A DNA stretch of 64,000 nucleotides from Mobiluncus curtisii subsp. curtisii ATCC 35241 (GCF_000146285.1 NZ_GL385912.1:57075-121074), one strand, 5' to 3'; shown: positions 28,141-38,671, counted from the stretch's first letter. A program made the numbers and translations. Notes: generated by a model from the sequence alone, not told the origin.

Positions 28141-29295
28141 TTAGCCAACCAGGAAGTTCGCGCCTTCGCGAATCTTGCCGGGCTCCAGACCGCCCGCAGG
28201 CGCCACGCTGATACGAGCGCGGAACATGTAGACCGACCAGATGGTGTAGCCCAACACGATTGGAACCAGGATGATGGCCGCTACGGTCATCACAATCTGG
28301 GTACTGGGAGAAGCCGCAGACTGAGCAATAGTCAGCGAGTATGCCGGATCAATCGAGGACTTCATCACGTTGGGGAAGAGCATGGCGAACACCCAGGCAA
28401 CGCTCATTGCAATCGCAACGGAGTTGAAAGTGAAAGCCTTAGCCGAAGCGCCCTTGAACGCGAAGAGCAGGCTGACGATGAGGCAGACTGCAGCGACAAC
28501 CAGGAACACCAGGGCGAAGAGGAAACCAGCGCCCTTGAACGCGAAAGTGCCCCACACCGCAAAGACCGCGGTTAGGACGGTCGAAACCAGACCCAACTTC
28601 GGGGCAAGCGCGACTGCGCGTTCCTGTACCGCTCCGTCGGTCTTCAGAGCCAAGAAGTTGGCACCTTGGACCAAGGACAGGGAGGCAATCACCAAACCAC
28701 CGAGAATTGCGAAGCCAGAACCGCCAATCAGCAAGCTCACCAGCTGGCTGAAGGGGAATTCGCCCAAACCAATGAAGGAGTGAATCTGAGACATACCGGC
28801 GTTAGCGATGTCGACGTTCTCAGGACCAACCTCGGTGAACGGAGTCTTGGGATCTGCCACGATAATCTTCATGCCAGCGACCAGGTTGCCAAAGGCTACG
28901 CCCAGCAGAACCGGAACCAGCCAAGCTGCGATGGTCTGGATAGTATCCCAAGTGCCACGCCACTGCAGCGTGTCCACCTTGTTACGCCATTCAATAGCCG
29001 CAATACGACCAATCAAGCACAGCAGAACCAAGAACAAAGCGATGTACATACCGGAGAACATCACGGCGTACCATTCGGGGGATGAAGCGAAAGTCGCACC
29101 ACCAGCGGTGAGCAGCCACACTTCGTTGCCGTCCCAGTGCGGACCGATGGCGCGAACCATCTGACCACGCTCGTCATCGGTCTTACCGATGATGCGCAGC
29201 AACATGCCCGTGCCCAAGCCGTAGCCTTCGAGGACGAGATAACCAGCCCACAGAACCGCTACGAGGATAAACCAAAGGATTTGCAGAAAAGTCAT
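28141..29295 (-). CDS. cydB: Cytochrome bd ubiquinol/menaquinol oxidase subunit II
   Basis: A 384-residue integral membrane subunit with about eight to nine helices that pairs with CydA. It starts MTFLQILWFILVAVLWAGYLVLEGYGLGTGML, a typical CydB opening, with the family segment RAIGPHWDGNEVWLLTAGGATFASSPEWYA at about 49-78. ATG 29295 lies 15 bases after cydA with AAGGAGG upstream. Length is slightly above many CydB proteins. A hairpin follows the stop, separating it from cydD. Confidence 0.95.
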   Translation of the reverse strand: MTFLQILWFILVAVLWAGYLVLEGYGLGTGMLLRIIGKTDDERGQMVRAIGPHWDGNEVWLLTAGGATFASSPEWYAVMFSGMYIALFLVLLCLIGRIAAIEWRNKVDTLQWRGTWDTIQTIAAWLVPVLLGVAFGNLVAGMKIIVADPKTPFTEVGPENVDIANAGMSQIHSFIGLGEFPFSQLVSLLIGGSGFAILGGLVIASLSLVQGANFLALKTDGAVQERAVALAPKLGLVSTVLTAVFAVWGTFAFKGAGFLFALVFLVVAAVCLIVSLLFAFKGASAKAFTFNSVAIAMSVAWVFAMLFPNVMKSSIDPAYSLTIAQSAASPSTQIVMTVAAIILVPIVLGYTIWSVYMFRARISVAPAGGLEPGKIREGANFLVG

Positions 29296-29310
29296 TGTCT
29301 GAATTCCTCC

Positions 29311-30933
29311 TTAGTAAGCGAACGACAAGTCTTGAGAGGCAGCGTTCGGACCACCATCGGAGGCCGGGGTGTTGATGCCCTCTTTGGAGTAACGAACCAT
29401 GAGCTTGAACCAGATGATACCGAGCACCAGGTAAACCAAAGTGAACAGAATCAGCGAAATCAAGAACTCAAGCGGGTTGACTACACCAGACAAACCATCG
29501 CCAGTCAGCATGAATACGCCGGCAGCGTCGGTCTTAACCGCGAGGTCTGAACCAAAAGCGTCCTGGTTCGGGTACACGATGAAGGGCTGACGACCAAACT
29601 CGGTCATAATCCAGCCGAAGGATGCCGACAGGAACGGCATCGGCAGCGTAATCAGGGCGAGATTCTTCAGACCCTTAGAGGTCGAAACCTTGCCACCGCG
29701 AGTCTGGTACAGACCAACCAGTGCCAAGACTGCGCAGAACAGCCCCAAGCCCATCATCAAGCGGAAGGACCAGAATACCAAGAGCAGGGAAGGCGAGTAA
29801 GGCGCCCAGCTGTAAACACCGGTTTCACCCTTAATCCCGGAGGTGTTAGCGGTGTCGATATTCGGAGCCTTATCACCGAACTTGTCCGCGGCGTTCTCCA
29901 ACATGGTCTGGGTACGCTCGGAAGAGTCAGCCATACCAGCGATAGAACGGGAGAACGAGTTGTGTGCCACGAAACCGAGCAGACCCGGAATCTTACCGAC
30001 ACCGACCTCGGTCAACGGCCAAGTACCGTCATCGTTCTTTTGGATGTCCTGCGGGCAATCCGAGAAGGCTAGCAGTGCCAGCGCGCCGGATTCACCGGCA
30101 CACAGACCCTCAGCGGCAGCCATCTTGGCAGGCTGGTAGTAAACCAGGTGCTGACCTTGCAGGTGACCCGAAGCGATGGTCAAAACACCGGAGACCAACA
30201 TGATGGTCATGCCCCAGCGGGCAATCGGACGCCAGACTTCGCGAGCTTCGGTATCGCCGATACCGCCAGCGTTGGCGGCGCGAACCATCCACCACAAAGA
30301 AATGCCAGCCACGATGGTGGAGGCCAGCAAAATAGAAGAAGTTACTACGTGGAACACCGCGAGCCACATGGTGGAGTTGGTAACAACCTGGAAGAACGCG
30401 GTAGCGCCATTCAAGGTTGCACGACCGGTAGCCGGGTCAAAGACTGCCCCTACCGGGCGCTGCATCCAGGAGTTAGCGCCGATAATCCACAACATAGAAG
30501 TGTTGACGCCGACCATTACCAGCCAAGACACGACAACGTGAGCTTTCTTGGAGATCTTGCCCCAACCGAAAATCCACACTCCGAGGAACGTGGACTCCAT
30601 AAAGAACGAGAGCAGAGCCTCAAAAGCCAGAGGAGCGCCGAAGATATCACCGACGAAGCGGGAGTACTCGGACCAGCCCATGCCGAATTGGAATTCCTGC
30701 ACGATACCGGTTGCAACGCCCAGGGCAAAGTTAACAATAAACAGCCTTCCAAAGAACCGTGTCGCCTTTAGCCAGTATTCCTTGCCGGTGCGGTACCACA
30801 GTGTTTCCATCAGTGCTACCAGCAAGGACATGCCAATGGTGAACGGAACCAGGATGAAGTGGTAGACGGTTGTGATACCGAACTGCCACCGCGCCAAGTC
30901 GAGGCTTTCAAGCCCCATTGAGACGACGGTCAC
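29311..30933 (-). CDS. cydA: Cytochrome bd oxidase subunit I
   Basis: This subunit holds the heme b and d groups and the quinol site of the high-affinity oxygen reductase. The protein has about 540 residues. DLARWQFGITTVYHFILVPFTIG contains the N-terminal heme ligand His (about 24), and GRLFIVNFALGVATGIVQEFQFG and GRQPFIVY-like segments are typical. The Q-loop region is of the short type. Two starts are possible: GTG 30933 (used here) and ATG 30918, the latter giving MGLESLDLARWQ. It is the first gene of cydABDC and is divergent from rne. Confidence 0.94.
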   Translation of the reverse strand: MTVVSMGLESLDLARWQFGITTVYHFILVPFTIGMSLLVALMETLWYRTGKEYWLKATRFFGRLFIVNFALGVATGIVQEFQFGMGWSEYSRFVGDIFGAPLAFEALLSFFMESTFLGVWIFGWGKISKKAHVVVSWLVMVGVNTSMLWIIGANSWMQRPVGAVFDPATGRATLNGATAFFQVVTNSTMWLAVFHVVTSSILLASTIVAGISLWWMVRAANAGGIGDTEAREVWRPIARWGMTIMLVSGVLTIASGHLQGQHLVYYQPAKMAAAEGLCAGESGALALLAFSDCPQDIQKNDDGTWPLTEVGVGKIPGLLGFVAHNSFSRSIAGMADSSERTQTMLENAADKFGDKAPNIDTANTSGIKGETGVYSWAPYSPSLLLVFWSFRLMMGLGLFCAVLALVGLYQTRGGKVSTSKGLKNLALITLPMPFLSASFGWIMTEFGRQPFIVYPNQDAFGSDLAVKTDAAGVFMLTGDGLSGVVNPLEFLISLILFTLVYLVLGIIWFKLMVRYSKEGINTPASDGGPNAASQDLSFAY

Positions 30934-31304
30934 CTTTTCCGCCTTTCCGTAGAATTTATAGAAATTGCATGAGGACCAGATTTACTTCGTGGTCACGCAG
31001 CGTAATCGCCAAGTGAACCTGAGCCATCTCTTAAATCTACCCTAAAATTTTACCAACTTGTACATTTCGGACCTGCGCAGAAGTTTTTTTCTGGGCAAAA
31101 TTCTCACGGTGCGATAGGATGTCGGACAGAGATAGGAATGTCTTGAGCAGCCCAAGTCGGCGACTCGGAACTTTTTGTGGACGCAGTCTCACGGTTTCAT
31201 TAGTCCGGTTTATCCCGTCTCTCTCTAGACTTTCCACCGTTTGGTGATGACTGATAACTAAATAGACCGGCAGGTTGCTGGCTGGTCTCTGCAGGAGCTT
31301 TATA
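30934..31304. other. Divergent promoter region between cydA and rne
   Basis: This 371-base gap must carry the promoters of cydABDC (minus) and rne (plus). It is AT-rich around 31025-31100. I see no supported gene. A short CGTG/CACG inverted repeat lies near 30988-30997, but no clear Rex, ArcA or Fnr-like site was recognised. The 5' leader of rne is long, as is usual for RNase E genes that autoregulate, but no conserved structure could be assigned. Confidence 0.4.
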
Positions 31305-33719
31305 GTGAATAAGACAACAGAATCTGATGCTAATACGGTTGCTAAAAAAACTTCCCGTAATTCTGGTGCGGCACGCGCGCGTACTCGGGTCTCCGCAGCC
31401 AAAGATACGAAAGACGAGACTTTCCAAAAAGTTAATTCCTCAGCCAGCAAGGCAGTAAAGGATTCCAATCCGACTTTCTCTGCTTCGCAAGCGTTGTCTG
31501 CCGCCAGTGCGCCCAGTGCCGGGGTAGCTCTGCCTGCTGCCAGTTTGCTTTTCCAGGCCCCGGACCTGTCCAGCTTTGCGCCGGCAGCACCAGCCGAAGA
31601 AAAACCCGCTCGTAATTCCCGCTCTAAACAAGGCAGTGGCAGTGGCGCCACAGCTGAGTCGGAAAGCCACGGTCGAAAGAAGTCTGCGGCTACAAAGAAT
31701 GAATCGGCATCGAGCTCTCGGACTAACTCCAGAACTTCCAGTCGCAAAAAACCTTCGGCGAACGATACCCCAGAGGGAGCTAACTCTCCCGCCGACCGGA
31801 AAGACACGACTTCAGAGGACGAGAACAGTACGACGCGTCGGCGCCGTCGCCGGACTCGTTCCGATAGTGGGGAGAACGAGGAAGTCAAGGCTCTCGACGG
31901 CTCCACCCGGTTGGAAGCAAAACGGATTCGCCGGAAGGCGGGACGAAAGGAGAGTCGTAAACGGACTCCCATCACGGAAGCGGAATTCCTGGCTCGCCGA
32001 GAAAACGTGAAGCGCGAGATGGTCGTGCGCGAACGAGACAATCTGAACCAGATTGCGGTTTTAGAGGACGGCTTACTGGTCGAACATTATGTTTCGCGCC
32101 ATACCCAAGAGACTGCCGTGGGTAACGTTTACTTGGGCAAGGTACAAAACGTGCTGTCCTCGATGGAGGCGGCTTTCGTAGACATTGGTAAGGGTCGCAA
32201 CGCGGTCCTCTATGCCGGGGAAGTAAACTGGGACGCCGCCGGTTTGAATGCTAAGACTGGGCGTATTGAGGAAGCCCTCAATCCTGGTGACCTGGTTTTG
32301 GTACAGGTCACCAAGGATCCGATTGGTCATAAGGGTGCCCGTTTGACGTCACAAATTACCCTGGCTGGTCGTCACCTAGTGTTGGTGCCCAGCGGTGCGA
32401 TGACCGGTATTTCACGCAAATTGCCTGAGGAGGAACGTAAACGTCTGAAGGCTCTGCTGAAAACTATGATTCCGGCTGGGTACGGAGTTATTGTGCGGAC
32501 TGCTGCGGAGGGCGCCACGGAAGAACAGCTGCGTGCCGATGTGGAGCGTCTCACTCGGATTTGGGAAGAAATCGAGACGAAACAGCGCAAGACCCGCAAC
32601 GGACCGGTCCTGCTGCACGGAGAACCCGAACTGGCAGTGCGGGTCGTGCGTGACATATTTAATGAGGACTTCCGCTCCCTGACCATTCAGGGTGACAACG
32701 CATGGAAGACCATTTCCAAGTATGTGCGCGATTTGTCCCCAGAATTAAAGGACCGCCTGAAGCATTGGGAAGGCGAGGACGACATTTTTGCTGCCCATCG
32801 TATTGATGAACAGCTCGCAAAAGGCTTTGAACGCAAAGTATGGCTGCCCAGTGGCGGCTATCTCATTATCGATAGAACCGAAGCAATGACGGTCATTGAT
32901 GTGAACACCGGGCGCTATATCGGGGCGGGAGGCACCCTGGAAGAAACCGTCACCAAGAACAACTTGGAGGCCGCCGAAGAAATCGTGCGTCAGCTGCGGC
33001 TGCGAGATATCGGTGGCATCGTGGTCATCGACTTTGTGGACATGGTTATCGAATCGAACCGGGATTTGGTACTGCGCCGCCTGGTGGAATGCTTGGGTCG
33101 TGATCGGACTCGTCACCAGGTCACCGAAGTGACCTCCCTGGGTCTGATTCAGATGACCCGCAAACGGGTCGGGCAGGGGCTGGTGGAAGCCTTTTCGACC
33201 CAGTGTGAATGCTGTGATGGGCGTGGCTTCATCGTCCACGATGTGCCGGTTGAGAACAATGGGCAAGCCCCGGAAGACGTGGTGTCACATTCCTCTGCCC
33301 GACGCGGTTCGGCGTCTGGGACCAGCTCGAAACGTGGTCGGTCCCGAGCGAAATCCGTGAAGGAAACAAATCCGGAAGTGCGTCAGACTATGGCGGCTAT
33401 CGCTACCGCAGCTCATGCCTCTGAGGAACATGAGTCATCCGCAACCGCCTCGGAATCGCACTCGTCGCGAACTACGGAACCGAAACTTTTGACATCATCG
33501 ACGGAAAGACCTTCCCTGGAAAAGGCTGCGGAAGAACCCTCCTTAGAAAGGGCCACCGAGAAACCCGCTTTGGATGGTGCACAAGCGCGCCTAGAACTGA
33601 CTGAAGCCGAGACTCCCACGGAGAATACTGCGCCGCGTCGTCGTCACCGGAGGGCTGCTTCTACCGGGGTCATCAATACGGATTCCACGGACGCCGATAT
33701 TGTGGTCTCACAAGGGTAG
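31305..33719 (+). CDS. rne: RNase E/G family endoribonuclease
   Basis: The main single-strand endoribonuclease for mRNA turnover and rRNA processing, 804 residues. A disordered Ser/Lys/Ala-rich N-terminus (1-225) is followed by the S1 domain (GNVYLGKVQNVLSSMEAAFVDIG, about 265-290), the 5' sensor and DNase-I-like region with DRTEAMTVIDVNTG and GGIVVIDFVDM, which hold the catalytic Asp residues, and the Zn-link CECCDGRG. The C-terminal 160 residues are again disordered. Actinobacterial enzymes often have the extensions on both sides. GTG 31305 with GGAG 8 bases upstream was chosen over TTG 31275. Confidence 0.93.
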   Translation: MNKTTESDANTVAKKTSRNSGAARARTRVSAAKDTKDETFQKVNSSASKAVKDSNPTFSASQALSAASAPSAGVALPAASLLFQAPDLSSFAPAAPAEEKPARNSRSKQGSGSGATAESESHGRKKSAATKNESASSSRTNSRTSSRKKPSANDTPEGANSPADRKDTTSEDENSTTRRRRRRTRSDSGENEEVKALDGSTRLEAKRIRRKAGRKESRKRTPITEAEFLARRENVKREMVVRERDNLNQIAVLEDGLLVEHYVSRHTQETAVGNVYLGKVQNVLSSMEAAFVDIGKGRNAVLYAGEVNWDAAGLNAKTGRIEEALNPGDLVLVQVTKDPIGHKGARLTSQITLAGRHLVLVPSGAMTGISRKLPEEERKRLKALLKTMIPAGYGVIVRTAAEGATEEQLRADVERLTRIWEEIETKQRKTRNGPVLLHGEPELAVRVVRDIFNEDFRSLTIQGDNAWKTISKYVRDLSPELKDRLKHWEGEDDIFAAHRIDEQLAKGFERKVWLPSGGYLIIDRTEAMTVIDVNTGRYIGAGGTLEETVTKNNLEAAEEIVRQLRLRDIGGIVVIDFVDMVIESNRDLVLRRLVECLGRDRTRHQVTEVTSLGLIQMTRKRVGQGLVEAFSTQCECCDGRGFIVHDVPVENNGQAPEDVVSHSSARRGSASGTSSKRGRSRAKSVKETNPEVRQTMAAIATAAHASEEHESSATASESHSSRTTEPKLLTSSTERPSLEKAAEEPSLERATEKPALDGAQARLELTEAETPTENTAPRRRHRRAASTGVINTDSTDADIVVSQG

Positions 33720-33787
33720 TTTCCCGGTTTTTTCGCAGTTGGTCCGGTTCCACAGAGGGGTACCGGCAGTTTTGAGAGTGAGGCGTC

Positions 33788-35590
33788 TTGGGTAACCTTT
33801 TGGGTGGGCAAAACCTGCATGTGGAATACCCGGACAAGCTGCTGCTGGACGATGTCACGGTGGGAGTTTCCGCTGGGGATCGTATCGGAATCGTTGGTCG
33901 CAACGGAGATGGCAAATCAACGCTGCTGCGGGTGCTGTTTGGAGCCCAACAGCCACATTCCGGGCTCGTTACCCGGCGCAACGGGCTGCGGGTGGCTCTG
34001 TTGGGACAAGAGGATGTTTTAAGCGGCTCCGACACTGTGGAAACTGTGCTGTTGGCAGGCTCCAAACACCACGAAGTCCTCAGTGACCCGCGCATTCGCG
34101 AAGTGCTGGACGGGCTGCTGCCCGCTATCGCATGGGAATCGCCGGTGGAAGCCCTGAGCGGAGGACAGCGGCGACGTCTCGCCCTGGCCAAACTCCTGAT
34201 TGGCGATTGGGACGTCATCGGGCTGGACGAGCCCACGAACCACCTGGATATGGAAGGCGTAGCGTGGCTGGCGCACCACCTCAATCGCCGCTGGTCCACG
34301 CGGGAGGGTGCCCTGCTGCTGGTGACGCACGACCGGTGGTTTCTCGATGCGGTGTCGCGCGATACTTGGGAAGTTCACGACGGTAGGGTGGAGCCCTTTG
34401 AAGGAGGCTACGCGGCATATATTTTGGCTCGCGTGGAACGTGATCGCCAGGTCGCCCTCGCTGCCGAAAAGCGTCAAAACCTGTTACGCAAAGAACTGGC
34501 GTGGCTGCGGCGCGGAGCTCCGGCGCGAACTTCCAAACCGAAGTTTCGCATCGATGCCGCCAACGCTCTCATCGAAGATGTCCCGCCGGTGCGCGACACG
34601 GTGCAGCTGGTGAAACTGGCCACCGGCAGGCTCGGCAAAATCGTCGTGGACCTGGTGGACGTGGATTTTTCCTACGACGGGTCGGACGATTCACACCCGG
34701 TTTTACGCGATGTGACGTGGCGGGTGGCGCCGGGAGAGCGCGCCGGAATCTTGGGAGCCAACGGGGCGGGAAAGTCGACCCTGCTGGGTTTGCTGGCAGG
34801 GGAGCTCACCCCGACTCGGGGACGGCGCCGCGAAGGTAAAACCGTCCAGATTGGCATCTTGGACCAAGAGTTTCGGGCACTGCGCGAAATCGCGGAGTAC
34901 CGTGTCTATCAGGTGCTGGGCAAGCTCAAAGGTTCTTTCGAAGTGGAGGGCAAGGAACTCAGCCCCGCCCAGATGCTGGAACGTTTGGGATTCAATTCCT
35001 CTCAGCTACAAGCCAAAGTGGGGGCGTTGAGCGGGGGACAGAAACGACGTCTGCAAATCCTGCTGTTACTGCTGGAAGAACCGAATGTGATGATTCTGGA
35101 CGAGCCCACCAACGATATTGATACGGATACTCTGACCGCTTTGGAAGACTTGTTGGATGCCTGGTCAGGAACGTTGCTGGTGGTCTCCCATGACCGCTAT
35201 CTCATCGAACGCATTACCGATAATCAATACGCCGTTATTGACCACGGGTTGCGCCACCTTCCCGGAGGCGTGGACGAATATTTGGAGCTGGCAGCTCAGG
35301 CGCGGCAAGCCAGCCGACCCAAGTCTGACGAGCCGTTGACGTCACAGACTCCCCTTGTGAACGGAAAAACCAGTTCCAAAGCAGATTACGAAACCCAAAA
35401 ATGTCTGCAATCCGTGGAACGCAAGATTGCCAAGGCCACCGCGCAGGTCGCCCAGATTGAATCTCAGCTGGCAGCCACAGACCCCGCAGACTATGAAAAA
35501 CTGGCAGATTTAGCCAAAGAATTGCACGCTGCCCGTGATCAACTCGAACGACTTGAGGAACAATGGATGGAAGCGGCGGAAGAGCTTTAG
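33788..35590 (+). CDS. ABC-F ATPase, Uup-like
   Basis: A soluble protein of 600 residues with two ATPase cassettes and no membrane domain, a class that acts on ribosomes or, for Uup, on DNA/ribosome problems. Walker A motifs are GRNGDGKST (about 38-46) and GANGAGKST (about 324-332); signatures are LSGGQRRRLALAK and LSGGQKRRLQIL; Walker B sites are DEPTNHLD and DEPTNDID. A C-terminal coiled coil (about 535-600) is typical of Uup. Start is TTG 33788. It follows rne by 68 bases. A resistance role is not indicated by context. Confidence 0.88.
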   Translation: MGNLLGGQNLHVEYPDKLLLDDVTVGVSAGDRIGIVGRNGDGKSTLLRVLFGAQQPHSGLVTRRNGLRVALLGQEDVLSGSDTVETVLLAGSKHHEVLSDPRIREVLDGLLPAIAWESPVEALSGGQRRRLALAKLLIGDWDVIGLDEPTNHLDMEGVAWLAHHLNRRWSTREGALLLVTHDRWFLDAVSRDTWEVHDGRVEPFEGGYAAYILARVERDRQVALAAEKRQNLLRKELAWLRRGAPARTSKPKFRIDAANALIEDVPPVRDTVQLVKLATGRLGKIVVDLVDVDFSYDGSDDSHPVLRDVTWRVAPGERAGILGANGAGKSTLLGLLAGELTPTRGRRREGKTVQIGILDQEFRALREIAEYRVYQVLGKLKGSFEVEGKELSPAQMLERLGFNSSQLQAKVGALSGGQKRRLQILLLLLEEPNVMILDEPTNDIDTDTLTALEDLLDAWSGTLLVVSHDRYLIERITDNQYAVIDHGLRHLPGGVDEYLELAAQARQASRPKSDEPLTSQTPLVNGKTSSKADYETQKCLQSVERKIAKATAQVAQIESQLAATDPADYEKLADLAKELHAARDQLERLEEQWMEAAEEL

Positions 35591-35644
35591 ATTTGGGCGC
35601 TTGCAAATCCTGAACTTCCCCCGGCAACTCGATAAGCTGGAAAC

Positions 35645-36580
35645 ATGAGTGAAGATTCCACCCCGACGGTTCCCTCCGGTATTCCCCAGTTGGATGCCCA
35701 GTCCGTGCGCGACGTTAGCGAACGCGCCCAGATGATGATTATTACCGGGATGAGTGGGGCTGGGCGCAGCCAAACCGCTCAGGTCTTGGAGGATTTGAAC
35801 TGGTATGTGGTGGATAATCTGCCTCCCCGGATGCTCGGTCCTTTGGCGCGTATGATGACCCCCGGCGGCGAGGGTGTGCACCGTCTAGCAGTGGTCGTGG
35901 ATGTCCGTTCGCGCAGTTTCTTTTCCGAATTTATGTCGACCTTGGATGCCTTACGCGAAGCTCAAGTCGATCTGCAAGTGTTGTTTCTCGACTGTTCGGA
36001 CGCGGTGCTGGTGCGGCGCTACGAACAGGTGCGCCGCCCGCATCCGCTGCAGGGAGAAGGGCGGATTATGGACGGGATTGCCTCGGAACGGGATTTGCTC
36101 GGACCGATTCGCGACCGTGCCAATATTTATGTGGATACGACCCACATGAATGTTCACGACCTGGCCAGGAGGATTCGTGAAATCGTGTCCGGAGAATCCG
36201 TCAATGGTTTGAACGTGACGGTGATGAGTTTCGGGTTTAAATACGGTTTACCCATGGACGCCGATCACGTGGTCGATGTGAGATTTTTCCCTAATCCTTA
36301 CTGGGTGACGGAGCTGCGGCATCTGACCGGTCGGGACGAAGCAGTGGCGAAATATGTTCTGAGTCAGCCTGGAGCCAGTGAATTTGCCCAAAACTATGTT
36401 GATACTCTGGCGCCGGTGCTGAATGGCTACCTGCACGAGTTGAAGCCGTTTGTGACGATTGCCGTGGGGTGTACCGGAGGTCAGCATCGTTCGGTGGCGA
36501 TGGCAGAACGCCTGTCTAACCTGTTGCGATCTAAAGGCTTCCAGGTGCGTACCGCGCATCGTGATATTGGTAAGGAATAA
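35645..36580 (+). CDS. rapZ: RapZ/YvcJ family nucleotide-binding protein
   Basis: A 311-residue P-loop protein with Walker A ITGMSGAGRSQTAQVLED (about 36-53), the family segment VVDNLPPRMLGPL, VDVRSRSFF and the C-terminal domain with SFGFKYGLPMDADHVVDVRFFPNPYW and VAVGCTGGQHRSVAMAERL-like sequence. In E. coli RapZ is an RNA-binding adaptor that regulates glucosamine-6-phosphate synthase; in Gram-positives the role is less clear. It begins the classic cluster rapZ-yvcK-whiA. ATG 35645 lies 54 bases after the ABC-F gene. Confidence 0.93.
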   Translation: MSEDSTPTVPSGIPQLDAQSVRDVSERAQMMIITGMSGAGRSQTAQVLEDLNWYVVDNLPPRMLGPLARMMTPGGEGVHRLAVVVDVRSRSFFSEFMSTLDALREAQVDLQVLFLDCSDAVLVRRYEQVRRPHPLQGEGRIMDGIASERDLLGPIRDRANIYVDTTHMNVHDLARRIREIVSGESVNGLNVTVMSFGFKYGLPMDADHVVDVRFFPNPYWVTELRHLTGRDEAVAKYVLSQPGASEFAQNYVDTLAPVLNGYLHELKPFVTIAVGCTGGQHRSVAMAERLSNLLRSKGFQVRTAHRDIGKE

Positions 36581-36597
36581 TTCGGGGGATTGTAAGC

Positions 36598-37623
36598 ATG
36601 GAGACACAAGGACATTATTTTGAACCTCCCCAAGATTCCGTGTGGCCGGGGCGCGCGAGCGGTCCGAAAGTGGTGGCTTTTGGTGGGGGACACGGACTGT
36701 ATGCTACGCTTTCAGCTCTGCGTCACCTTACTACTGACCTCACGGCGGTCGTCACCGTAGCTGATGATGGAGGTTCCAGCGGGCGTTTACGGCAAGAGTT
36801 CGACCTGCTGCCACCGGGGGATTTGCGCATGGCTTTGGCAGCGCTGTGCGATGAGTCTGATTGGGGTCTAACCTGGCGTGATATCCTGCAGTTTCGGTTT
36901 AAATCGAACGGAGAAATGAACGGCCACAACCTGGGCAATCTGTTGTTGGCTGGCTTGTGGCAGATTCTGGATGATCCGGTGGCGGGACTGGAATGGATGA
37001 CCCGGCTGTTGGATGCACAAGGTCGAGTGTTGCCGATGTCTACCGTCCCCATGGCTATCGAAGCTGATTTGGAAGTCAACGGAGAAATCCAAACGATACG
37101 CGGGCAATCTAAGATCGCGAAAGCGCCGGGAGTGGTGCGCAGAATCCGTTTGGATCCTCCCGACGCTCCGGTTACGCCGCAGGTCCTGCAGGCGCTCACA
37201 AGTGCGGATTGGGTGGTTTTGGGACCGGGTTCCTGGTACACCTCGGTGATGCCACATTTGCTGATTGCAGACTTACGGAAGGCGTTGGTGCGCTCTCCGG
37301 CACGGAAAGCGCTGGTGCTGAACCTCAGCCGCCAACGCGGAGAGACACAAGACTTGACCCTTCCCGACCATTTGCGGGTATTGCATCAGATTGTGCCGGA
37401 GTTGCGACTGTCTGTGGTCATTGGGGATCCCGTTTCGGTGACCGATATTGATGACTTGCAAGATGCCGCTAACGACCTGGGAAGTCAGGTCATGTTGCGC
37501 CAGATTTCAATCGGAGACGGCACCCCACGTCACGATTTCTTGCGGTTAGCGGCTGCGTTCAAGGATGCGATGAGCGGAAACTGGGGAGATTTGTCCAGTA
37601 TCGAGGCCCTCGACAATCATTAG
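36598..37623 (+). CDS. YvcK-family (CofD-like) regulator of central metabolism and cell shape
   Basis: A 341-residue protein with the nucleotide-binding GGGHGLYATLSALR (about 24-38), TVADDGGSSGRLR (about 55-67) and GDLRMALAAL, all hallmarks of the CofD/YvcK superfamily. YvcK proteins bind UDP-sugars and are required for growth on gluconeogenic carbon sources; the mycobacterial homologue CuvA affects cell-wall synthesis and is a kinase substrate. It lies 17 bases after rapZ and before whiA, the conserved order in Gram-positives. ATG 36598 is used. Confidence 0.92.
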   Translation: METQGHYFEPPQDSVWPGRASGPKVVAFGGGHGLYATLSALRHLTTDLTAVVTVADDGGSSGRLRQEFDLLPPGDLRMALAALCDESDWGLTWRDILQFRFKSNGEMNGHNLGNLLLAGLWQILDDPVAGLEWMTRLLDAQGRVLPMSTVPMAIEADLEVNGEIQTIRGQSKIAKAPGVVRRIRLDPPDAPVTPQVLQALTSADWVVLGPGSWYTSVMPHLLIADLRKALVRSPARKALVLNLSRQRGETQDLTLPDHLRVLHQIVPELRLSVVIGDPVSVTDIDDLQDAANDLGSQVMLRQISIGDGTPRHDFLRLAAAFKDAMSGNWGDLSSIEALDNH

Positions 37624-37690
37624 CTAGAATGGTGATTGGACTCACGGCTCGTAAACGTGCCGATTCTCACAACCAGGAGGAAGTTACACT

Positions 37691-38671
37691 ATGTCCCTTA
37701 CGGCAGTCGCGAAAGACGAACTCGCGGGGGTTCGCGTCGAATCGCGAGCTGATTTTCGCGCTGAAATATCTGCGCTGCTGCGATTCGCGGGGGGAATTCA
37801 CCTGGTGGCGGGCTCCATCGTGGTGGAAGCGGAACTGGATCATGCCAATAGCGCGAAGCGGCTGCAGTTCGCTTTGCAGAACCTGTATCACGCGGCATCT
37901 TCCGTGGTGGTGGTCAGTGGAACCGGAATCCGTAAATCGGATCGTTACGTGGTGCGGGTGGTCTCCGGGGCGGAAAAGCTGGCGAAAGAAACTGGTCTGT
38001 TGGACAAGCAGGGGCGTCCGGTGCGAGGTCTGGCACCGGAAATTATCGCCGGACCCCTGTCCGGATGTGTCGCCGCGTGGCGCGGAGCTTTCTTGGCACG
38101 AGGTTCGCTGACGGAACCAACCCGATCATCGGCACTGGAAGTCACGGCGCCCGGTCCTGAAGCGGCGCTTGCTCTGGTAGGGATGGCGCGGCGGATGGGA
38201 GCGAACGCCAAATCACGAGAAGTGCGTCAACTTTGTCGAGTAGCCGTGCGAGAAAACGATTCGATTCGGGCGTTGCTGACGCAGATGGGTGCGTTAAAGG
38301 CTTTAAACGAGTGGGCAGATAAACGTGAAAGGCGCGAAAAGCGCGGGGAAGTCAACCGGTTAGCTAATTTTGATGATGCCAATATGCGCCGATCCACCCG
38401 GGCTGCCGTGCTGGCAGGGGCACGTGTGCGCCGAGCTTTTGAAATCCTGGGCGACGACATTCCGCCGCATCTCATTTCCGCGGGACGGCTGCGACTGGAA
38501 TACAAACAGGCTTCACTGGAAGAACTCGGTCAGCTCAGTGAGCCGCAGCTGACGAAAGACGCGGTGGCAGGTCGAATTCGTCGTCTGTTGGCAATGGCTG
38601 ATAAACGAGCCGAAGAATTGGGGATTCCTGACACCGAGTCAGGGTTAAATTCAGAAGTGTTGGACTCATGA
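37691..38671 (+). CDS. whiA: WhiA, DNA-binding regulator
   Basis: A 326-residue protein starting [18 protein letters not shown], with an N-terminal homing-endonuclease-like fold ([19 protein letters not shown], about 117-135) and a C-terminal HTH (about 230-310, [31 protein letters not shown]). WhiA controls sporulation division in Streptomyces and is linked to chromosome segregation and division in other Gram-positives. AGGAGG at 37674-37679 sits 11 bases before the ATG. Its stop codon TGA is embedded in the ATGA that begins a 26-codon frame leading into uvrC. Confidence 0.95.
   Translation: MSLTAVAKDELAGVRVESRADFRAEISALLRFAGGIHLVAGSIVVEAELDHANSAKRLQFALQNLYHAASSVVVVSGTGIRKSDRYVVRVVSGAEKLAKETGLLDKQGRPVRGLAPEIIAGPLSGCVAAWRGAFLARGSLTEPTRSSALEVTAPGPEAALALVGMARRMGANAKSREVRQLCRVAVRENDSIRALLTQMGALKALNEWADKRERREKRGEVNRLANFDDANMRRSTRAAVLAGARVRRAFEILGDDIPPHLISAGRLRLEYKQASLEELGQLSEPQLTKDAVAGRIRRLLAMADKRAEELGIPDTESGLNSEVLDS

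Noticed and set aside
33788..35590. ABC-F gene as an antibiotic resistance determinant
   Set aside because: The C-terminal coiled coil and housekeeping context point to a Uup-like protein; no leader peptide or mobile context is present.
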